5,766 nt of DNA from Rhodospirillaceae bacterium (lineage in GTDB: Bacteria > Pseudomonadota > Alphaproteobacteria > Thalassobaculales > Thalassobaculaceae), in NCBI GenBank assembly GCA_002730675.1, contig PCAV01000016.1, positions 4,235 to 10,000 on the forward strand. Direction: 5' to 3'. The notes beneath the pieces were generated by a model. That model had not been told where the DNA came from and searched no databases. It saw only the letters and a list, made by a program, of their open reading frames with translations. This document shows, piece after piece, positions 5,668-5,766 of this stretch. Within the stretch, counting starts at the first letter, position 1, and each line of letters begins with the position of its first letter. The position numbers and the translations under genes were made by a program.

Positions 5668-5766
5668 TTAATAGATGGTCACGCCACTATCGACAGAAAG
5701 GATTTGTCCGGTAGTTATCTCTGATTCATCCGAAGCTAAATACACAGCCATGTTTGCAATATGTAT
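5668..5766 (-). CDS. Short-chain dehydrogenase/reductase (SDR), C-terminal 32 residues (5' truncated)
   Basis: The frame is open from the right edge to a TAA at 5670-5668. The 32 visible residues include N-M-A-V-Y-L-A-S-D-E, then T-T-G-Q-I-L-S-V-D-S-G, the standard C-terminal signature of classical SDR oxidoreductases (usual form LASDE...TGQ...VDGG); here the first Gly of the VDGG pair is Ser. The NAD(P)-binding glycine motif and the Ser-Tyr-Lys catalytic residues lie outside the window, so cofactor and substrate cannot be judged. It is the first visible gene of the operon with the TauD/TfdA dioxygenase and may oxidise an alcohol made or used in the same pathway. Confidence 0.88.
   Translation of the reverse strand: MHIANMAVYLASDESEITTGQILSVDSGVTIY

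Overview
The window looks like accessory catabolic DNA from a proteobacterium, most likely an alphaproteobacterium. It is moderately AT-rich by eye. The protein families fit that group, especially the short DksA/TraR-type zinc-finger protein, the MR-subgroup enolase and the TauD/TfdA oxygenase, and several genes have recognisable GGAG/GAGG/AGGG ribosome-binding sites. The taxonomic call is an inference; there is no rRNA, tRNA or other marker here. I see no transposase, integrase, CRISPR array or tRNA.

Layout. (1) 1-393, plus strand: the C-terminal part of a nitrile hydratase alpha / thiocyanate hydrolase gamma subunit, cut by the left edge. (2) 420-1445, minus: an Ldh2-type malate/lactate dehydrogenase. 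(3) 1590-2582, plus: a D-2-hydroxyacid dehydrogenase, divergent from gene 2 across 144 bp. (4) 2633-3721, minus: an enolase-superfamily protein of the mandelate racemase subgroup with a complete catalytic set. (5) 3841-4386, plus: an AhpD-like carboxymuconolactone decarboxylase family protein, divergent from gene 4 across 119 bp. (6) An operon on the minus strand read from the right edge: an SDR dehydrogenase 3' end (5668-5766), a TauD/TfdA Fe(II)/2-oxoglutarate dioxygenase (4772-5653), and a DksA/TraR-like zinc-finger gene (4431-4763) interrupted by one in-frame TAA.

How they may work together. Genes 2, 3 and 4 all belong to families acting on 2-hydroxy or sugar acids: an L-type and a D-type NAD(P)-dependent dehydrogenase from unrelated folds, and an enzyme that abstracts a proton alpha to a carboxylate. 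Together they could interconvert enantiomers, or oxidise or dehydrate a 2-hydroxy acid. The dioxygenase and SDR form a second, separately transcribed module, likely for oxidative attack on an organic acid or sulfonate followed by alcohol oxidation. Substrates cannot be read from the sequence. The strand flips at each of the first five gene boundaries, so most of these genes have their own promoter.

Most notable observations: the nonsense-interrupted DksA-like gene, whose conserved reading frame continues on both sides of the stop; the clustering of L-type dehydrogenase, D-type dehydrogenase and racemase-type enzyme; and the hydratase subunit, whose claw-adjacent sequence resembles thiocyanate hydrolase as much as nitrile hydratase.
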